Part shown: positions 1-11,098 of the stretch, one piece after another
Numbering within the stretch: the first letter of the stretch is position 1
How the letters are laid out: each line of letters opens with the position of its first letter
Origin: Ypsolopha sequella
Lineage: Eukaryota > Arthropoda > Insecta > Lepidoptera > Ypsolophidae
NCBI GenBank assembly: GCA_934047225.1
Contig: OW203997.1
Span: 8,728,417 to 8,792,416, forward strand
DNA length: 64,000 nt
Reading direction: 5' to 3'
Position numbers and translations under genes: made by a program
Notes under the pieces: model-generated
Told to the model about the DNA's origin: nothing
The model's input: the letters and a program-made list of their open reading frames with translations, nothing else
The model's database searches: none

Positions 1-191
1 AGCGAGGTGTCTATTCGTTCTACGCTCGGCGCAGCCTTAAAAAGAATCTGTTGTTTCATACATTTTGGTCAAGTAGCTACTCGTATGTAACTTTTCTATG
101 GAATAGCTGATTTTTTTTCGGGGGTTGTCCTGTCCATAGTAGGAGTTGTTCGTATCGACGAGTACTATCGCCAGCTTACGGCTTCCGCAAC
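1..191. repeat. MITE family A, right half, cut by the window edge
   Basis: The segment shares with two other places (1550-1977 and 43643-44010) an order of short blocks: a tgtttcatacatttt block, a cttttctatggaatagctga block, then gacgagtactat and a terminal cggcttccgcaac. In the two complete copies this last block is mirrored at the left end, so the family has terminal inverted repeats (gttgcggaagccgg type). Only the right half lies in the window. No coding capacity is seen. Confidence 0.65.
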
Positions 192-217
192 TTCAAAAAC
201 ATAGCAAAGCATTTATT

Positions 218-470
218 CAAAAGGACCTCATGATGATGAATATTTTTACGAAAAAGCTGCAACTTCCATTTGCCTTCGTGTGACGTCACTTGAGAAAAGG
301 CTGTTTAGAAATGTGTCCTCTGCTATCACGATAAATTTATGGAAATTTGCTTCCGACTGATTTGGCAGGTGGATGACATACAAGAAGACAGACAGAGATA
401 GACCACTTTTTTGTTAGCAATCACACATCAAAATCAGTATAATGACTAAAATGCCCCAATTGACATCACT
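218..470 (+). repeat. Dispersed repeat family B, copy 1
   Basis: Closely matches 12893-13120 in the same orientation over some 230 bp. Shared blocks include aacttccatttgcctt, tgtgacgtcacttgagaaa, ctgtttagaaatgtgtcc, ttgcttccgactgattt and agaccacttttttataagc-like text. No inverted termini, tail or reading frame could be seen, so the class is unknown. Confidence 0.65.
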
Positions 471-984
471 GAAAATTCATAAAAGAATAATGATCAACCA
501 TAACAATGAAATCTATGATCTGAAATGCGTACAAAAACTCAAAAAAAAAAAACTTTTAGGAATTAAGCTATGGGAATAGTTAAAAATGATAATTGAATGA
601 TTTATCTATTTTGATAAATGCAAGTTTAATAGTCAAAAACAATATTACAAATTGGAATTGGCAAACAACAATATTACAATCTTCTCAAGTTTTCATCAGA
701 CAGTCTAAACCAGATGACTCATGGAAAGTCTGAAACTGCACCAGCCTGCGACCATGTAACATTGCTTGTAATTGCCGTTGTCTGAAGACGCAACTTTATT
801 GCCCATATCAAGTCTAGTTTTCAGTTTTCATTGTGTCGCTTTAATGTTTTAGAGACGTGAGTCATGCATGTCATGTTATCTTCAGTCTGTGATTTTATGA
901 AGCTGTCGCAGGCGCAGGTGAACTTGTTTTAGGATTCTGCCAAAATATGGGACCACTGATAGCGAGTCTGATAGCGGGGTCTGT
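471..984. other. AT-rich spacer without recognisable feature
   Basis: Contains a run of A at about 540-551 and repeated caatattaca words near 640-680. No reading frame of note, RNA gene or repeat shared with the rest of the window was found. Confidence 0.5.
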
Positions 985-1043
985 CTCTCTATTATACAAC
1001 GTCAACGGAACCCTAGGTACGCGAGTCTGACTCGAACTTGGCT
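985..1043. repeat. End fragment of the agggttccgta-type lepidopteran repeat
   Basis: The block aacggaaccctaggtacg followed by cgagtctgactcg and acttggctggttttt is the reverse complement of the left end of the longer copy at 59761-60560. Such text is widespread in moth and butterfly genomes; its element class is not settled here. Confidence 0.5.
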
Positions 1044-1440
1044 GGTTTTTTTTTTGTTTTGTTTTCTTTGGTGTTTGAAATAAAACCCTTTTCTTTCTAA
1101 CTTACACCCTATACAACGTGTAACAGAAAGGTGTAACCATATTTGAAGAGCTTATTCAGTCAATGGTATAGAACAACTTTTACAATGGAACAAAACTCGA
1201 AAACATTTTTTTGCCGTTCCATAGAAAAATGCAATGCCGCTCGGCCGAAATGTATGGAAGGGAAGATTTTTTTTTTGAAATTTCAGGGTTGGCTCCATAG
1301 TAAAAGTTTTTCTATACCATTGACTGAATAAGCGCTTCAAATATGGTTACACCTTTCTGTTACACGTTGTATAGGGTGTAAGATAGAAAGAAAAGAGTTT
1401 TATTTCAAACACCAAAGAAAACAAAACAAAAAAGAAAACA
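1044..1440. repeat. Foldback element family C, copy 1 (extended palindrome)
   Basis: A long palindrome. The outer arms contain tttgttttgttttctttgg on the left and its complement on the right. The inner arms begin tatacaacgtgtaacagaaa and return as the complement near 1372. They enclose a loop rich in homopolymers. The inner palindrome recurs at 33201-33473, but the outer arms do not, so copy 1 has either a longer unit or a palindromic flank. The short reading frames on both strands are mirror images caused by the palindrome and are not genes. Confidence 0.85.
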
Positions 1441-1549
1441 AGTTACGAATGAAATAGCCATATTCTGTGGTTATGATAGAGGAGTCCAGCTCAGCTTAAT
1501 GCCACAGCCGAAGCCACAGCGCTGGTATTCGGCTGATGAATAAGACGAT

Positions 1550-1977
1550 GTTGCGGAAGATGGAAACTAGCTATAGTACTCGTCTATACAAATAACTTTT
1601 TGTAAAAAATCGAAGTCTTGAAAAATACGTTGTTTCATACATTTTACTCTAGTAGGTATTTGAAACTTTTCTATGGAACAGCTAATTTTTATTCGCGTTT
1701 TTATAATAATAATATATCTAATAATGTGTTTTTTATTTCATATAACAAAAATATATTTTACAATAATTTTACAGTCCATATTATAAGCAAAATTTTTAAA
1801 CTAAATATACTTAAAACAAAATAAATGTTAAATATAAAATGCCTAATTAAAAATTTAAATTCAAGGATTAAATTTGATTTTTGATATTTCATAAATTTGA
1901 TTTGGTTTGAGGATTTGACGGTTGGTTCCATAGTTGTTCCTATGGACGAGTACTTAAGCCGTTTCCAGCTTCCGTAA
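1550..1977. repeat. MITE family A, copy 2
   Basis: Left end ttgcggaagatggaaact...agtactcgtc is mirrored at the right end by gacgagtact...gtttccagcttccg. The interior holds the family words tgtttcatacattttac and ttttctatggaacagct, then an AT-rich stretch at 1700-1910 that is not present in the same form in copies 1 and 3 and may be a separate insertion. Confidence 0.7.
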
Positions 1978-3451
1978 ATCATCTTAGCACCCAGAATATA
2001 GTTATATTATGCTTTTAGGGTTCCGTATTTTTTTTTCTTATACAACCAAAACCTGTAAAATTTAAATCTAAATACAAGCGCGAATGGGAATGTGAACAAA
2101 CGGTTAATTTCATAAAAGATAAATTTCTTAGGATTCATGCATAATCTTAGAAAAACGTTATTAAACGTAACTTTTTTTTTGTTGTACTATAGGTGAAAAA
2201 CCGGCTACCAATTATTTGCTCTGTAAAATACCTGATATTCTCTCTTTGATGGTACGTTGGTCTCTATCTCAATGATGTGTTCTACCAATGGCTCAAACTC
2301 AGCGAACGAAAAAAACCTAGAAGTCCGAATAGTGCCGAAAAATTACTCCATGAAAACTTTACCGGCCACATGTTGAGAGGATTATATTTAAGCCTGGATT
2401 TTTCTTAGATTCACACAAAAGGTAAAAACTGATTCTGAAGTCAATAGCTCATTTTCTTTATATTTTGTTCATAAGTATTATCTTGTGACGCCTAACCTCT
2501 GTTTTTAGCCCTAAAAGCAAAATTTGTTGAAACACCATCATAACTCTGTCAGGATATCGTGAACATTGCCTCATTTTTGCACAAAGTTTAGCAAGTTGTA
2601 AATTTTTATGTAAAAATTACTTTATGGGTGATTATTGATTTGATTTGTATTCATTGATTTGATTTTATGTATTAGCGTCATAGATATCATAATTAGCGTA
2701 CAAATGAGACGACAAATCTTTTTGTATAGCTTCAAAATCTGACCCTCTTCCCTAAAACATAAACGTCTAATAGACCGAACTTAAAAGAGGTTATTTTCAC
2801 GGCGACAACGAATGCCGCGCTTTGTGACGATTATGTACGGGTCGCAATAAAGCTGTACTCATGCAAATGTCATTCAGCGATTCTTCACAAGCATCTCGTG
2901 TGGCGGCCTCCAGGAATCGACACTAAACACCGGGGCCGCTAAAATGTTCATTTCCAACTATTTATAAAATATGAAGAAGAAATATGAAGAAAGTTTTGCT
3001 TAAAACCATGAGAAGTAAGAATGTGTTCAGAATGTCTTTTAATCTTTTTGTATTTCAAATATAAATTTTGTAAAGATTGAAAAAAATATACTGTGATGTA
3101 ACTAATAGATAATTAAAATGTCAGCTAAAGTAGTAATAAAAAAACATTGTTTCAGAGTATCTAATACCTTGTTGGCTGGACGAAGCCAATAACCATCGTT
3201 TTACAAAATTATATCGTTCTAACGACACTGTTTTAGAACTAAAGAAAATATTTATGTTCTTAGACAGATTTAATTATATAATATATACCTCTACATGCTA
3301 TTGTCGGCACTCGGGGAAACTTCAAGGAGTGTTAATACTCTGAATTCTCATTATCACTAAAACAATAAATTGCAGTCCAGATCATGGCTCCGCGGAGTCC
3401 GACTTGTCAATTTTGGCGTATCGTGCTCACTTCAAGAAATAAACTTTTACT
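1978..3451. other. Non-coding AT-rich region with a repeat fragment
   Basis: At about 2016 there is a ttttagggttccgtattt fragment of the common lepidopteran repeat. The rest shows only short broken frames. A slightly GC-richer patch at 2795-2945 (gacaacgaatgccgcgct and aaacaccggggccgct) has no recognisable coding. Confidence 0.45.
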
Positions 3452-3586
3452 GTGTTACTACAAAACGGTGTTTAACTTTAGACAGTGTTTAAATCTGTTG
3501 TTGTCGCCTTTTCTTTCATATCGTAAAAAAGTGACAGCAACAGATTTAAACACTGTCTAAAGTTAAACACTGTTTTGTAGTAACAC
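3452..3586. repeat. Hairpin element family D, copy 1
   Basis: Near-perfect hairpin: gtgttactacaaaac, then tgtttaactttagacagtgt and tttaaatctgttg, return in complement at the right end as caacagatttaaacactgtc and gttttgtagtaacac. The loop is about 35 bp. A second copy lies at 13813-13957. The size and structure fit a small MITE; no target duplication could be fixed. Confidence 0.85.
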
Positions 3587-5014
3587 CGATAGTCTTTGAT
3601 AACTTTTTAAACATTTTAATGCCCTTCGCGGGGCCTCCGTGATGCCGCATAAAGAGACGGATTAGCAACATGTTGACTAAAGTTATAACACTTTTGGTAC
3701 CTATGTAAGGTTAAATAATTGAAGTGGGTTTCTTACCCATTAAATAAGCAACGTTGTAGGTATCGGGATTCGCTTAGAATGCGGCAGGTTTTACATTGGA
3801 AATGCCGTTAGTAAGTACCTTTCGCATTTTCCTATTATTAGGAGAAATGGTCGTCAACAGCGTCTGAGAATAGTATGTAGTAAAACGACTGAGTACTAAA
3901 ATTGACAATACATACGTTTCTGCTTCAAACATAGGTCGAAAAATATAAACATGACTGTACAAATTACAAACTAATATGACAAATAAATAATTACATGGAA
4001 ACGTGTGATGATGACGACACTAAAAATCAAATAAAAAACATCGCTTTTTTTCATAAATCTGTCTACTAAAAACAGTTTAGTAAAGCTGACAAACAGTTCA
4101 AACAGCTGTAAAACAGACAAACAGACAAACACCTGTTCAGTTTTCCTCGGAACGGTTTTCGAATCGTAAATATTAGCGAGAAAAAGAAGAAGCCCATTGC
4201 AGACAATTCTTTAGTTCAAACTCAAGATTTACGCTTTTTTATCATGGAATAATTCTAAAACAAAGAAAAGGGAGTAGACGGTAGTGTTTTCAAGAGCACC
4301 TGTAACAATATAAACCACCAAATCACCTCCGCAAATGCCGAAATCTAGATTTATCGACAGACTGTGTCATAAATTACATCATCGGTGATTTTATATGTCT
4401 TCCGGGAAAGTGGAAACCCAATCCAGAGCATAAAGTTTCTATTAGAAACTTGGTGAACTGTTTCTGCGAATCCGAAGATGCTCACTATTGTGGTATCTTG
4501 GTGCTAAACTTGGAAAAAATATGTAGAAGTTATATAAAAGTCTGTACGTTTACCCGGGAAAGTGATCTGCTCAAAAATAACATTTGTTTGAAAATAAATA
4601 CGATAAATATACTTTTTTGTGATTTAAATTTTATATAATTATATTGAAAGAAAAACACATGAATTACAATATTACTGTCTAAGGTCGCTCAACGAGCTAT
4701 GGAGCGGGCTTTGCTTGGGGTATCTCTGATGGATAAAATCCGAAACGAGGAGATCTCTCAGAGATCGAAAGTGACCGACATAGCCTGCCAAATTTGTATT
4801 TTGAGCCTTTGTGACTGATGCCGAGTCTGAATGGGCCGAAATAGGTATATCTCCCAGTAACATTTAATATTACGTGTTTTTTAATATTTGTTTGAAAAGC
4901 AATAAATAAAATAAAGAAACTGTTATGTCACAGAAGATTTTTTAATATTTTTATGCTGCAAATATCGGACGGACACTTAGGCTTCGTTAAAGAGGTTTTC
5001 GATTTTAAACGTAC
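3587..5014. other. Non-coding spacer
   Basis: Short broken reading frames only. Contains cagacaaacagacaaac repeats near 4110-4135. No RNA gene, tail or shared repeat was recognised. Confidence 0.4.
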
Positions 5015-5145
5015 CGCCTTTTTAGGGTTCCTTGCTCGAAGGGCAAAACGGAGCCCTATTTTGTCACTCTGCTGTGCGTCTGTCCGTTCGTCCGTATTAG
5101 TCTAGCGGCCGTTGAGGCAAAAGTGCTCTATTTCTTGAATTTCGT
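5015..5145 (+). repeat. Fragment of the agggttccgta lepidopteran repeat
   Basis: The text tttttagggttccttgctcg, then agggcaaaacggagcccta and gtctgtccgttcgtccgta, matches a pattern common in Lepidoptera. The opposite orientation is seen at the right end of 59761-60560. It borders the giant palindrome but is not part of its mirrored arms. Confidence 0.6.
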
Positions 5146-6135
5146 CGGAACGAGCTCTATTTACCAAAGACAGGTATCAAAAAATTTCTCGTAATGTCTA
5201 GATAACGACCCTGCCTGTCTTCGTGTCAAAATCCGGGGACAAGAGGTATTTATGACGTAACAAAGATGGCGGCTGTGAGTTAGGTTTTTTGCCATTTCCT
5301 CGAATTCTGTTCAACTGATTTGTTATTGTGGGGTATCATTTAAAAGCTATTTTTATGGTCTATTTTTATTATTTTTTATAATTTATGTAAATATAATATT
5401 TTTATATATATGAGGCAACAAGTGATTTGTCAATATAATTTTGTATATATTATTTACCATACCTTCTTAAATATACGTTTAATCAAAAAATATGTTATTA
5501 TAAAAAAGTTTGCATATTTAATAGGCTATCCAAAAAGATATGATTTATTATTATACAGCTATAAACAAGCGAGCTACACTCCGACGTTGACTACTACACT
5601 GCAAAATATCGCGTCGTGAAAATTTCGAAGTCGATGCGATGTTGTACAGTTGGAACCGCCAAAAGGCTCGTTTGAAAGATATTCCAATATTCTTTATATT
5701 TTTGTTGAATACGAAGTGGATACATTCTTAAAACAATAATAAAAATATAATATAATATCTAATATATTACTTCACTCACGTATTTTCCAATATAAATTTT
5801 AATAGACACATTTTTTCGCTATGATCGTTATTATCTTTTAAGAATGTTTTGACAGCTATAAATTTTAATAGGTATATAAAAAATAATAATAAAACATAAT
5901 TTACAATAAAATTATGACCGTTATCATTTCATTGCTGCCACTCTACGCGCGTTTTCCGCAGTAGTGAAGTATTTTTAAAGTAGGTGTACTCATAAACGGT
6001 TCTGCTTATACAAAAATAAAATAAATATTGGATAATATTATTTATTAATTTTTATGTTCCTTAGTTACATTTAAAACATCAAAGACAAATTATAACTAAA
6101 CATCATAGCACAAAGAGTAATCAGGAAAAATCATT

Positions 6136-6588
6136 CTATTTATCCTCAAAATTGTATTGATTATAACACATTTCTTTTCCAGCATGGCATATACCAACCA
6201 TACATTTTTGTCCTTTTCTGACGCACTCAATTCTCGCAGATCTACAACCTGTCTTGCAATGACAAGTAATGAACTCTAGATCTTTTAAAGATATAGGGGA
6301 GTTGGAAGTTTCAATTGGCTTAAGAATGATATTTTCTAATCTCCATCCATAGTCTTCTGGAGGTAGCAATGTTGGCAACAGGATATCTGCAGATTTCCAT
6401 ACCAAAGCCTGGTAATTTGCCCTGTAAATGTGATATTTTAGGGCTTCTTTGGAAGGCGGCAATTTCTCCAAACATTTAATATGATGAAAAACTGCAGTTC
6501 TCAAATCATTGATGTCGTCAAAGCCTTGAAGAGATGGTTTTTTGTCTGTATAAACTGAAATCACGAACTTTTCGGCATTTTTAATCAT
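6136..6588 (-). CDS. CXC-like cysteine-rich protein, repeat-borne (left arm copy)
   Basis: A 150-residue frame starting MIKNAEKFVISVYTDKKPSL. The middle has YGWRLENIILKPIETSNSP (about residues 79-97). The C-terminal third is cysteine-rich: CHCKTGC near residue 109, then ECVRKGQKC, GICH and a final CYN. The order 'YGW..., L.PI, I.C.CK.GC, C....LKC, C..C, C.N' resembles C-terminal regions, with a CXC (tesmin/TSO1-like) flavour, of many multi-copy uncharacterised insect proteins. By that likeness it is probably the 3' part of a transposon protein of unknown function; no catalytic domain is present. The frame is intact here, whereas the mirrored copy at 6796-7246 is broken. The ATG is the first in frame; upstream text is not obviously a promoter. 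Confidence 0.6.
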   Translation of the reverse strand: MIKNAEKFVISVYTDKKPSLQGFDDINDLRTAVFHHIKCLEKLPPSKEALKYHIYRANYQALVWKSADILLPTLLPPEDYGWRLENIILKPIETSNSPISLKDLEFITCHCKTGCRSARIECVRKGQKCMVGICHAGKEMCYNQYNFEDK

Positions 6589-6795
6589 GGTCTGTGTATG
6601 TACATAATATTGTACAAATTTTAGAAGCGAAAAAAAAACAACTTGTTAGCTTTCCATGCTCTAACAGGGTATGTCACGAAAAGTTCTCTTTCAGGATTCA
6701 CAAAAAATCCTGTTGAAAAGAGTTTGACCAATGTCACACGCTTCTGGAGGGTTTTGGATCTGCAACATTAACACCCACCATAATTAAAAATGCCA

Positions 6796-7246
6796 AAAAG
6801 TTCGTGATTTCATTTTATACCGACAAAAAAACCATCTCTTCAAGGCCTTGACGACATCAATGGTTTGAGAACTGCAGTTTTCCATCATATTAAATGTTTG
6901 GAGAAATTGCCGCCTTCTAAAGAAGCCCTAAAATATCACATTTACAAGGCAAATTACCAGGCTTTGGTATGGAAATCTGCAGATATCCTGTTGCCAACAT
7001 TGCTACCTCCAGAAGACTGTGGATGGAGATTAGAAAATATCATTCTTAAGCCAATTGAAACTTCAAACTCCCCTATATCTTTAAAAGATCTAGAGTTCAT
7101 TACTTAAGTATGACAATTGTCATTGCAAGACAGATTGTAGATCTGTGAGAATTGAGTGCGTCAGTAAAGGACAAAAATGTATGGTTGGTATATGCCATGC
7201 TGGAAAAGAAACGTGTTATAATCAATACAATTTTGAGGATAAATAG
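6796..7246 (+). pseudogene. CXC-like reading frame, right arm copy, broken
   Basis: Inverted copy of the left-arm frame. It begins aaaaatgccaaaaagttcgt, carries a 1-bp change in the A-run before CCATCTCTTCAAGG that shifts the frame, and is open again as 6865-7107 with the same MRTAVFHHIKCLEKL and WRLENIILKPIE segments. At 7103 an insertion of about 13 bp (ttaagtatgacaa) brings a stop just before the cysteine-rich part. That part, CHCKTDC and beyond, is still readable in another frame to the taa at 7244. So this arm has lost coding ability while the other has kept it. Confidence 0.75.
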
Positions 7247-7357
7247 AATGATTTTTCCTGGTTACTCTTTGTGCTACGATGTTTAGTTATAATTTGTCTT
7301 TATTGTTTTAAATGTAACTAAGGAACATAAAAATAAATAAATTATATTATCCAATAT

Positions 7358-8045
7358 AACACTAGACTAAAGACTATAGTATAGCCGCTAGCGCAACTGA
7401 ACTAGTCGCACACATTCATGTTGAATATTACCGTCCTTTTCTGCAAATGGCGAAGTGTAAACGAAACAAACTGAAAGTATTTTAAGGAAATTTTCTAGGT
7501 TTGGTGTACTTACGAGTGGAAGGTGATGCCATGAAATTTGTTTTTGGTCCTTGAGTGATTTGTACACCCGATAAATGCACACGAAGGCATATCTGCCGGT
7601 TTTTCTGGATTTTATAGTACAGGTAAAGGTGTTTTCAAATACGTGCACACAAACGCCACCTGGAATACTACTAAACAAAGATAGGCCCGCTGGACCTGTA
7701 TTTGTAGATCCAACCGCGTTGTGGTTATACCGCATCTTCACTAAATTAATCAAAGAGCCGCACGCCTTACTTTAGTTTACTAGGAAAATATTATTTAGAA
7801 TGTACTAGAAATGATGTAAGGCTAGTCTTATTTAGTTTTATGTTTAGTTTTATCTGAATTTGTTTTTAAAATTATGTCTTTATTTTTTGTTTATTTAATT
7901 TCTTATTGATATTATAAGTATAAAAAGTGATACGGAAGAGCGGGGTCTCCTATCACAGGTATACCTTTACTTAAAAGGTGACCCCAACCGCTGTAATATA
8001 TGATTAAGTTACTGTAATAAACGATTTCTATTTCTATTTCTATTT
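7358..8045 (+). mobile_element. LINE- or retroposon-like insertion inside the palindrome
   Basis: The segment interrupts the right arm exactly between ccaatat and ttattttatt, which are continuous in the left arm. The 6-bp word caatat flanks it on both sides (7352-7357, 8046-8051). It ends in a short tandem tail (tttcta repeated) preceded by aataaacga, as expected of a 5'-truncated non-LTR retrotransposon in plus orientation. An open frame at 7575-7775 contains PPGILLNKDRPAGPVFVD. I do not recognise a domain in it; it may be a decayed ORF end or a chance frame. Confidence 0.75.
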
Positions 8046-8940
8046 CAATATTTATTTTATTTTTGTATAAGCAGAACCGTTTATGAGTACACCTACTTTA
8101 AAAATACTTCACTACTGCGGAAAACGCGCGCAGAGTGGCAGCAATGAAATGATAACGGTCATAATTTTATTTTAAATTATGTTTTATTATTATATTTTAT
8201 ATACCTATTAAAATTTATAGCTGTCAAAACATTCTTAAAAGATAATAACGATCATAGCGAAAAAATGTGTCTATTAAAATTTATATTGGAAAATACGTGA
8301 GTAAAGTAGATAATATATTAGATATTATATTATATTTTTATTATTGTTTTAAGAATGTATCCACTTCGTATTCAAGAAAAATATAAAGAATATTGGAATA
8401 TCTTTCAAACGAGCCTTTTGGCGGTCCCAACTGTACAACATCGCATCGACTTCGAAATTTTCACGACGCGATATTTTGCAGTGTAGTAGTCAACGTCGGA
8501 GTGTAGCTCACTTGTTTATAGCTGTATAATAATAAATCATATATTTTTGGATAGCCTATTAAATATGCAAACTTTTTTATAATAACATATTTTTTGATTA
8601 AACGTATATTTAAGAAGGTATGGTAAATAATATATACAAAATTATATTGACAAATCACTTGTTGCCTCATATATATAAAAATATTATGTTTACATAAATT
8701 ATAAAAAATAATAAAAATAGACCATAAAAATATCTTTTAAATGATACCCCACAATAACAAATCGGTTGAACAGAATCCGAGGAAATGGCAAAAAACCTAA
8801 CTCACAGCCGCCATCTTTGTTACGTCATAAATACCTCTTGTCCCCGGATTTTGACGCGAAGACACGCAGGGTCATCATCTAGATATCACGAAGAATTTTT
8901 TGATACCTGTTTTAGGTAAATACAGCTCGTTCCGACTACT

Positions 8941-9885
8941 TTTGTCAAAATCAAGGCCCGGCCAATAGACTATATGTCATGGGTCTCTACCTCATAGACG
9001 GATTGAGTTACAGACCTGAAATCTCGGTATTTTGTGAATGTTGACCCAAAACCGAATATTGAACTAGAGATTCAATTAAATCATTTTCAGAGGAGATCTC
9101 ATCGAGTGGAGTACAAATATATGTTATTCCTTTTTTATCTTCCAAAATAGAAGTGGGCTGGCCGTCAAAGTTGCAAGTTTTTGACTATTTTTGTTACGAG
9201 GCCTAATTCAAAATATAAACTTGTTAAGAATTTGTAATTTCTATATAAGGTATATACAATAATACTACTTACTGTATTTAATCAACAAATACTAAAATTA
9301 CATGAAATAAATTTTTTGAAGAAGTAATTAGTGACCAACTTAATTTTGTATTTTGTAGGAAAATGTATGAAACTACACTGCAAAATTAAGTACCTATGTA
9401 ACTTTTGTTGAAATTTTATTACCGTCCACTAACTTATAAGAATGCTACGGAACTCTCAGAGCGCGATACCTACTCGCACTTGGGCGGCTTTTCCTAATAC
9501 ATACATAAATACTTAAGTAACTAACGTTTTCAAAATTATAATAAATATTACCAACGAAAGCAATAAACATGTTTTTAAAACGCCTAATGTTATTAAGTTT
9601 ATGGCGAAGGCACAATAAAACTGCTGTGATATGTCCCCGCAAAAATAAAACGCGCAAGTTACGGCAATAAAATATTTTATTTGACAGCTTACATTAATAC
9701 TTGAACCGAATTATTTCGTTAAATTTAACCGAAGTGGAAGCAATGAGAGGTGTCGGCCAAAAACAAAAAAAAAAGATTCTACCTGCGTTTTGTACCTTCC
9801 GAGAATGTGAAATTGTAAAGTTAAATAAAAGCCAGTAGTTGTTTTATGCTGACCGCTTACTATGGTCAGGTTGACTTGCGAACAC
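8941..9885. other. Non-coding spacer
   Basis: Includes the words ggcccggccaatagac and ccgtctatgaggtag (complement) near 8960-9000, then AT-rich sequence. No coding or shared repeat was identified. Confidence 0.4.
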
Positions 9886-9888
9886 TAA

Positions 9889-10423
9889 GGGCGGATTTCA
9901 CCACTGTAACTAAACTCGTTTAGTTCAAGTTGAACTCAGTTTAGAAACTTAACTGAGTTTAAAGCATTTCACTTACATGAACTGAACGGAGTTTAAGCTA
10001 AACGGAGTTTAAAATCTGAACGCCCGATTTTGGCCAACTTAATCTCAGTTTAGTCAAACAGATTTTAGATTTTAGTTTTTAGTTTAGAAAACATTCACCC
10101 AAACTCAGTTTAAGTCGCAATCACAATGGGTTGATAGATGTTTTATGGCTTAAGTCGCTGATTTGGGTCGCTCAGGTAGTAAAAATCGCTAACTCAGCTT
10201 AAGAGTTTAACCGGCCAAAATCGGGCGTTCAGATTTTAAACTCCGTTTAGCTTAAACTGCGTTCAGTTCATGTAAGTGAAATGCTTTAAGCTCATTTAAG
10301 TGTCTAAACTGAGTTTAACTTGAAATAAACGAGTTTAGTTACAGTGGTGAAATCCATCCTCGGTCTTAGCTAAACTAAGTTTTATTAAACTCGGTTTATC
10401 AAAACGATCGGTGAAATTTGCCC
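9889..10423. mobile_element. Harbinger/Tourist-like MITE (TAA target site)
   Basis: Left end gggcggatttcacc mirrors right end ggtgaaatttgccc, and the 3-bp word TAA lies directly outside both ends (9886-9888, 10424-10426). A trinucleotide TWA duplication with GGG-starting inverted repeats is characteristic of PIF/Harbinger (Tourist-like) MITEs. The interior is a second palindrome built from many aaactnagttta words (aactcagtttag, aaactccgttta), so the whole can fold on itself. No coding. Confidence 0.82.
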
Positions 10424-10723
10424 TAAAAGTTACTCCTTTTAAAAAAACATTTTTAAATTCAATTCTTTCGATTATAAAAGCTTTCATTTAGGTTCACGAT
10501 TGGACTTCAACAGTAGTTACTTTTTTATCAATGAAATGATGACAAAATTATTAGGTATTTATATAATACAGAAATAAATTAACAGGTTAAATTAATTACT
10601 TTTAGAAGAGAGATGAGAAGTACGAGAAATCGTTTAAAAAACAATAAAAAGTAAACAAATTAATGTGTGTTAATTCTAAATGCAACTTAAACATTTTCAA
10701 AATGTTTTCATGTTATTTATTTT

Positions 10724-11098
10724 ATTTTCAATGCAAGTGCTCGTAAAGGCCCACTTTTTATGGATCAAAACCGAACAGAAAGTCGATTATTTTGCCCTAA
10801 GGCTTTATTATTATTATTATTTTTTATTTATTTGCAAGTTGGCTAACCTGCAGCCTTTCCTGTGTACCATAAATGTTATACTTTTTTTTTTCCACTTCTT
10901 GTCCTTTTTAGCCAATTATAATTTAAAGTTCACAAGATTATATTTATTTTATTTCCTCACACTATGCATTGAAAAACCTAGTATGATACACGGGCGTAAG
11001 AGACATACATTACTCGGTTACGTTAAAAACACTCGCTACGCTCGTGTTTTAAATCGTCCTCGTAATTTATTCCTTCTCGCCCTAGTAGCATAAACTAC
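10724..11098 (+). repeat. Dispersed repeat family E, copy 1
   Basis: Nearly the same sequence occurs at 46149-46499 (reverse) and 49341-49731 (forward). Landmarks are ttttcaatgcaagtgctcg, gaacagaaagtcgattattt, ggctaacctgcagcctttc, ttcctcacactatgcattga, tacacgggcgtaagag, cgctacgctcgtgtttta and cgtcctcgtaatttattcc. A 137-residue frame across it is interrupted in the other copies, so I do not call it a gene. The element class is unknown. Confidence 0.85.

Larger units (their letters stand above)
5146..8940. repeat. Giant palindrome: two inverted arms of about 1.46 kb
   Basis: Left arm about 5146-6605 and right arm about 6775-8940 are inverted copies with only scattered substitutions. The right arm is lengthened by a 688-bp insertion (7358-8045), and without it the arms have the same length. 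The spacer is about 170 bp. Each arm carries one copy of a CXC-type reading frame, pointing outward from the centre, followed by a long AT-rich tail. The outermost mirrored text is cgtcggaacgagct on the left and agctcgttccgac on the right. It could be a large foldback transposon or an inverted duplication. A transcript crossing the centre would form a very long hairpin. Confidence 0.88.

Noticed and set aside
5410..5619. 69-residue frame, nearly repeated at 8461-8670 on the other strand
   Set aside because: The similarity is explained by the palindrome arms; the sequence is very AT-rich with no domain.
10680..11093. 137-residue forward reading frame
   Set aside because: It lies across the family E repeat and its interior is not kept open in the other two copies; composition is AT-rich and low-complexity.
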